DNA of 64,000 nucleotides from Marinobacter sp. F3R11 (GTDB taxonomy: Bacteria; Pseudomonadota; Gammaproteobacteria; Pseudomonadales; Oleiphilaceae): the NCBI RefSeq assembly GCF_003318275.1, contig NZ_QOCH01000015.1:1211677-1275676 (forward strand). Direction: 5' to 3'. Below the pieces are notes generated by a model, which was not told the origin of the DNA, did no database searches, and worked only from the letters and a program-made list of their open reading frames with translations. Position 1 is the stretch's first letter. Each line of letters starts with the position of its first letter. Shown here one piece after another: positions 60,345 to 64,000 of this stretch. A program made the position numbers and the translations under genes.

Positions 60345-60372
60345 AAAAAACCCCGGAAAACCGGGGTTTTTT
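60345..60372. terminator. Strong bidirectional terminator between the P-ATPase gene and ahpC
   Basis: AAAAAACCCCGG and CCGGGGTTTTTT form a perfect 12-bp stem (60345-60356 with 60361-60372) around AAAA, giving T-runs on both strands. Confidence 0.9.
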
Positions 60373-60430
60373 ACTAATAACAGGCCCGTACAACGAGCCT
60401 GTATTAATCAGTTCCTTTTCAGAAGGAACC

Positions 60431-60994
60431 TTAGATTTTGCCAACCAGATCCAGTGAAGGAGACAGAGTTGCTTCGCCTTCCTTCCACTTGGCAGGGCAA
60501 ACTTCACCCGGATGGTTGCGCACGTACTGAGCAGCTTTCACTTTACGCATCAGATCAGACGCATCACGGCCAATACCTTCTGCAGTGATTTCCATTGCCT
60601 GAATCACGCCATCCGGATCGATCAGGAAGGTAGCGCGATCCGCCAGGCCCTGGCCTTCACGCATCACACCAAAGTTGTTGGTAATGGTGCCGTTCTGGTC
60701 GCCAACCATGTAGTACTGGATTTTACCAATGGTTTCAGAGCTATCGTGCCAGGCTTTGTGGGTGAAGTGTGTGTCTGTGGAAACAGAGAAAACTTCAACG
60801 CCCATTTTTTGCAGCTCTTCATACTTGTCGGCTACATCGCCCAGCTCAGTAGGGCATACGAAAGTAAAGTCAGCCGGGTAGAAGAAGAAAATAGCCCACT
60901 TACCTTTCACATCTGCTTCGGAAATTTCAACGAACTCGCCCTGTTTGAAAGCGGTTGCGTTAAACGGTTTGATTTCGCTGTTGATCACGCCCAT
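60431..60994 (-). CDS. ahpC: Peroxiredoxin AhpC
   Basis: A typical 2-Cys peroxiredoxin of 187 residues that reduces alkyl hydroperoxides and H2O2 with electrons from AhpF. The peroxidatic cysteine is C47 in [11 protein letters not shown] and the resolving cysteine C166 in [10 protein letters not shown], one position off E. coli C46 and C165. The length and segments such as [10 protein letters not shown] and [17 protein letters not shown] match AhpC rather than the Prx1/BCP types. A candidate OxyR site lies 80 bp upstream. Confidence 0.95.
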   Translation of the reverse strand: MGVINSEIKPFNATAFKQGEFVEISEADVKGKWAIFFFYPADFTFVCPTELGDVADKYEELQKMGVEVFSVSTDTHFTHKAWHDSSETIGKIQYYMVGDQNGTITNNFGVMREGQGLADRATFLIDPDGVIQAMEITAEGIGRDASDLMRKVKAAQYVRNHPGEVCPAKWKEGEATLSPSLDLVGKI

Positions 60995-61073
60995 TGAAAA
61001 TACTCCTGTTGGTTCGTTTGCGTGTTGATAAGTCTAGGTTCACTACAATAACCAATGAATCAACTTCAGGAAA

Positions 61074-61110
61074 ATTGATTATTCCCAAACTGTCCATAGG
61101 CAGTACCTAT
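61074..61110 (-). promoter_or_regulatory. Candidate OxyR binding site upstream of ahpC
   Basis: On the minus strand, ATAG-GTACTGC-CTAT is a perfect half-site, followed after 7 bp by TTGG-N7-CAAT, for a total of 37 bp. Each position lines up with the tetrad spacing of the OxyR consensus (four elements 11 bp apart). It ends 80 bp before the ahpC start, where a TATTGT -10-like box follows. Both ahp genes have this arrangement. Confidence 0.65.
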
Positions 61111-61137
61111 ATTATAACCACCTTGCTGAACATGCTC

Positions 61138-62442
61138 TTACCAAGGCCCGACCACATAGCCGAGCTTTTCCGGAAGCCAAAGCGCAATGCCCGGCATCAG
61201 CGCCACCAATAGCAGGCTTAGCCCCATTGCGGCAATAAAGATTAACGCCCACCCAATGGTATGCTCCAGGCGAATATTCGCAATACGTGTTGTAACCATC
61301 AAGTTGACAGCTACCGGTGGCGTAAACTGGCCAATAGCAATATTCATGGCCAGCAGGATACCAAACCACACCGGATTCCAGCCAAAGTGGTTCATCAGCG
61401 GCAGTACAATAGGGATGAGGATCAGATAGATCGATACCGCATCCAGCAGCATACCAGCTATCAATACCAGTACCATCACCAGGCCCAGCAGCACCCAGCC
61501 GTTTTCGGAAAGTGACAGCAACGCGTCCGCCAGATGCTGGAAGGTACCCAGAGTTGTACCTGCCCACGCAAATATACCCGCCAGCGCAATGATCAGCATG
61601 ACAACACCAGAGGTCACCGCTGCGTCTGTCATTAAATCAAACAGACTACGCAGACTCAGGTTGCGGTATACAAAGGCACCCACAAATATACCATATGCCA
61701 CGGCAACCACAGCCGCTTCCGTAGGCGTGAAAAGGCCGGAGCGCAGGCCTCCCAGAATGATAATCGGGGCAAACAGGGCGGGCAACGCCGCCTTGAAGCT
61801 GGGCCAGAAAGGCGGACGCTCAGAGGTTTCAGGGCTCTCCCAGCCAAACTTGCGGGCCAGATAAAGCGCCGGCACAAGCAACGACAAACCCGCCAGAATG
61901 CCCGGAAACAGGCCGGCAGCAAAGAGCGCCCGCAAATCCACACCGGGCACCACGATAGAATAGAGAATGAGCGCAATTGAGGGCGGAATCAGGATAGCCG
62001 TGGAAGACGATGCAGCGATCAACGCGGCGGAAAAAGGCTGTGGGTAACCCGCCTTACGCATACTGGGCAGCATCACCATAGCTACCGCAGCCGCATCGGC
62101 TGGCCCGGATCCGCTCATCCCGCCCATAATCAGGCAAACGAGAACGGCCACAACGGTCAGGCTGCCGTGACGTGGACCAATGACCGCCTGGGCGAAACGC
62201 ACCAGGCTGGCAGCTACGCCTGCACGCTCAAAAATAAGCCCGGTCAGAATAAACAGCGGTATTGCAATAAGCGGATATTTTGCCACGCTGTTGTAGGTAT
62301 TAGTGCCGAATGTGGCAAGCATATCGGGGGACAAGCCGGAAACAATACCCACAAGCCCACCAAATCCGAGAGCAAAGGCTACGGGAACACCCAGCAACAA
62401 CGCCAGCAGGAAACTGCCGATCATCAGAAGGTCAGGACTCAT
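61138..62442 (-). CDS. dctM: TRAP transporter large permease DctM
   Basis: The large membrane subunit (434 residues, about twelve helices) of a Na+-driven TRAP uptake system. DctM hallmarks are LGVPVAFALGFGGLVGI, NSVAKYPLIAIPLFILTGLIFERAG, the AAAVAMVMLPSMRKAGYP segment with its ASSSTAILIPPSIALILYS hairpin, and LLDAVSIYLILIPIVLPL. ATG 62442 has GGAGG 7 nt upstream and overlaps the dctQ stop by 11 bp, so the pair is coupled. The substrate depends on the binding protein and is not evident. Confidence 0.92.
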   Translation of the reverse strand: MSPDLLMIGSFLLALLLGVPVAFALGFGGLVGIVSGLSPDMLATFGTNTYNSVAKYPLIAIPLFILTGLIFERAGVAASLVRFAQAVIGPRHGSLTVVAVLVCLIMGGMSGSGPADAAAVAMVMLPSMRKAGYPQPFSAALIAASSSTAILIPPSIALILYSIVVPGVDLRALFAAGLFPGILAGLSLLVPALYLARKFGWESPETSERPPFWPSFKAALPALFAPIIILGGLRSGLFTPTEAAVVAVAYGIFVGAFVYRNLSLRSLFDLMTDAAVTSGVVMLIIALAGIFAWAGTTLGTFQHLADALLSLSENGWVLLGLVMVLVLIAGMLLDAVSIYLILIPIVLPLMNHFGWNPVWFGILLAMNIAIGQFTPPVAVNLMVTTRIANIRLEHTIGWALIFIAAMGLSLLLVALMPGIALWLPEKLGYVVGPW

Positions 62443-62926
62443 GGATAACCTCCGGATCTTTCTTGCCGCGCAGGCGGTCAACGAGGTTTTGAGTCATTCT
62501 GAAAATGATCGCCACCGCCATCAGTGGCAGCCAGACCACATAAATCCAGTTTGGCAGCCCTAACCCAGGGGACAACGACTCCCATTCGTACTCCTGCATC
62601 GCGAAAGTGACGCCATACCAGGCCGTTACTCCCATTACTGCCACGCCTATAAGCCATTGCAGCACAAACAGCCCCTTCAGAGCAGGTGGCGGCAGATAGT
62701 GCTCAACCAGCTCAATGCGTATGTGCTGATTGTTTCGCGCCGCCACCGCTGCGCCGGCGAAAGTCAGTATTACCAGAAGAAACACCGAAAATTCTTCGGT
62801 GAATGCAAAGGAAGCATCGGTGGTGTAGCGGACAATTACATTACCAAGACTGATCACGCAGATCGCAATCAGGGCCACAGACGCCAGCCAGGCTTCCGGC
62901 CGGAACTTCGGGGATCGGGAGGGCAT
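62432..62926 (-). CDS. dctQ: TRAP transporter small permease DctQ
   Basis: A four-helix small subunit of 164 residues. The family motif is visible in the first helices (ICVISLGNVIVRYTTDASFAFTEEFSVFLLV), followed by ARNNQHIRIELVEHYLP with the conserved H-x-R/x-D/E pattern of DctQ. The last helix ends NWIYVVWLPLMAVAIIFRM. ATG 62926 has GGAG 7 nt upstream; the frame continues further but without a site. It lies between dctP and dctM in the usual order P-Q-M. Confidence 0.9.
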   Translation of the reverse strand: MPSRSPKFRPEAWLASVALIAICVISLGNVIVRYTTDASFAFTEEFSVFLLVILTFAGAAVAARNNQHIRIELVEHYLPPPALKGLFVLQWLIGVAVMGVTAWYGVTFAMQEYEWESLSPGLGLPNWIYVVWLPLMAVAIIFRMTQNLVDRLRGKKDPEVIHES

Positions 62927-63010
62927 GAATACTCCGTTTGAGACAACGTCCCCTGACACAAAGAACCCAGCGGAACCAACAGGCTCCGCGGGCACTCTGG
63001 CAGGTAGGTT

Positions 63011-64000
63011 TTACTGATTGCGGTTAGCGACTGCAGACTGAGCCTGCTTCACCAGATCTTCACCAATGCGAGGTGTCCATTTTTCATATACAGAGCGGGT
63101 AGCCTTCACAAACGCATCATGCTGTGCCTGGCTCAGCTCAGTTACAGTCACGCCACGATCCTTGATGGCCTGCAGCGTATCCTCAAGCTCACCACGGGAT
63201 TTTTCAATCTCCCATTTGCCAGCATCCACAGCCGCCTGTTTCAGAAGTGCCTGGTCCTCTGCGCTGAACTGGCTCCATACACGGTTACTGACAGCGAACA
63301 CCAGCGGATCAGCCATGTAGTGCCACAGTGTCAGATGCTCCTGACCAACCTGATCAATACGTGCGACATCAAATACCGAAAGCGGGTTTTCCTGACCATC
63401 TACGGCACCGGTAGTCAGCGCCGGCTTGGCATCTGCCCAGCTCATCTGCGTGGGGTTAGCACCCAGTGCGGTGAAGGTATCCTGAAACAGCGGCGAGCCT
63501 ACAACCCGGATTTTAAGGCCTTCCAGATCCTCAGGTTCGCTGATAGCAAGCTTGGAATTGGACAGTTCACGGAAGCCATTCTCACCCCAGGCCAGTGGTG
63601 TTACGCCACGCTTTTCAATCGCTTCAAATACTGCCTTTCCAGCCTCACCCTGGGTGATCGCATCAATGGCTGCATTATCCGGCATCAGAAATGGCAGGGA
63701 AAAAAGATTCAGCTCAGGAACCTGAGGCGACCAGTTAATGGTAGAACCCACGGCCATATCAATCAACCCTGAGCGCATGGCAGAAAACTCTTTGGTCTGA
63801 TCCCCGGAAACCAGCTGGGAATTGCTGTAAATCTTCATGTTGATACGCCCCTCAGAGCGCTCTTTGACCAGCTCGACCCACTTGTCGGCAGCCTGGCCCC
63901 AGGGAAACGCCGACGGGAGTACTGTAGAAACTGTATATTCATCTTTGTATTGAGCCTGAGCCACAGAACTGAGTAGCAGAGTGGCCGCAGCAACAGCAGC
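63011..64000 (-). CDS. dctP: TRAP transporter solute-binding protein DctP (5' end outside window)
   Basis: A periplasmic binding protein; the first codons lie beyond base 64000. The visible signal peptide end (TLLLSSVAQA before QYKDEYTV) shows export. The mature part follows the DctP fold: LPSAFPWGQAADKWVELVKERS at the start, SALPF-like FSLPFLMPDN, GLKIRVVGSPLFQDTFTALGANPTQMSWAD, which contains the Arg that clamps a carboxylate, and DGQENPLSVF. That arginine makes an organic acid the likely ligand. It is the first gene of dctPQM. Confidence 0.92.
   Translation of the reverse strand, partial: AAVAAATLLLSSVAQAQYKDEYTVSTVLPSAFPWGQAADKWVELVKERSEGRINMKIYSNSQLVSGDQTKEFSAMRSGLIDMAVGSTINWSPQVPELNLFSLPFLMPDNAAIDAITQGEAGKAVFEAIEKRGVTPLAWGENGFRELSNSKLAISEPEDLEGLKIRVVGSPLFQDTFTALGANPTQMSWADAKPALTTGAVDGQENPLSVFDVARIDQVGQEHLTLWHYMADPLVFAVSNRVWSQFSAEDQALLKQAAVDAGKWEIEKSRGELEDTLQAIKDRGVTVTELSQAQHDAFVKATRSVYEKWTPRIGEDLVKQAQSAVANRNQ

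Overview
The window (64 kb, moderately GC-rich, densely packed with genes on both strands) reads as chromosome of a marine gammaproteobacterium, most likely Marinobacter or a close relative. This is judged from the FadE-type acyl-CoA dehydrogenase, the TRAP transporter, the YcfL/LpoB-type lipoprotein cluster, the PPK2, OmpW and RhlE proteins and the overall base composition; no rRNA or other marker gene is present to prove it. I saw no tRNA, rRNA, CRISPR array, insertion sequence, integrase or prophage.

Layout. 1-1358: 3' end of a copper-exporting P-type ATPase and a tiny overlapping membrane gene. 1453-3683: an RNase II gene behind a palindrome-bearing promoter, followed by a large inverted repeat and a short frameshifted reading frame. 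3959-9808: a co-directional six-gene envelope operon (five lipoproteins and one exported protein) that includes LpoB-like, YcfL-like and CsgG/LpoB-like members; its first and last genes end in the same paralogous module. 9814-15657: a YihG-like acyltransferase, a LysR regulator, a Bcr/CflA transporter, thiol peroxidase, a MATE pump and a thioesterase. 15834-30486: a NUDIX/metallo-beta-lactamase fusion, a Pmp3-type micropeptide, an exported aspartoacylase-like hydrolase, two EamA transporters, a PatB-like C-S lyase, an AEC transporter, PPK2, a UbiA-type prenyltransferase, FadE, a LysR regulator, a His-rich periplasmic protein and ChaC. 30509-31132: MarC.

31222-41689 holds the most interesting locus: six genes on the minus strand, transcribed as zinc peptidase, circularly permuted ATP-grasp, alpha-E, transglutaminase-DUF2126, ATP-grasp/alpha-E fusion, transglutaminase. 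Families of this kind were predicted computationally to form a peptide-synthesis or peptide-tagging system (ATP-grasp plus glutamine-synthetase-like ligase plus alpha-E). Here the ligase/alpha-E pair is present twice, once split and once fused, and the fused ATP-grasp copy differs at key positions.

41932-56375: an OYE flavin reductase with a divergent HxlR regulator, OmpW, RhlE, a polytopic membrane protein, DUF302, an SGNH hydrolase next to an encapsulated-ferritin-type protein, RlmE, a COG2509 flavoprotein overlapping a SpoU methyltransferase, a lone transglutaminase-like gene, an orphan periplasmic binding protein, and AhpF. 56661-64000: a DUF3581 protein with a MaoC-like motif, a P2A cation ATPase, AhpC, and a DctM-DctQ-DctP TRAP transporter that runs off the window.

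Connections. ahpF and ahpC are about 4 kb apart, but each has an upstream 37-bp site with a perfect ATAG-N7-CTAT half, which suggests shared OxyR control. Two 97-152 bp repeat elements (11837 and 27298) share a core but have different, internally perfect 25-26 bp arms.
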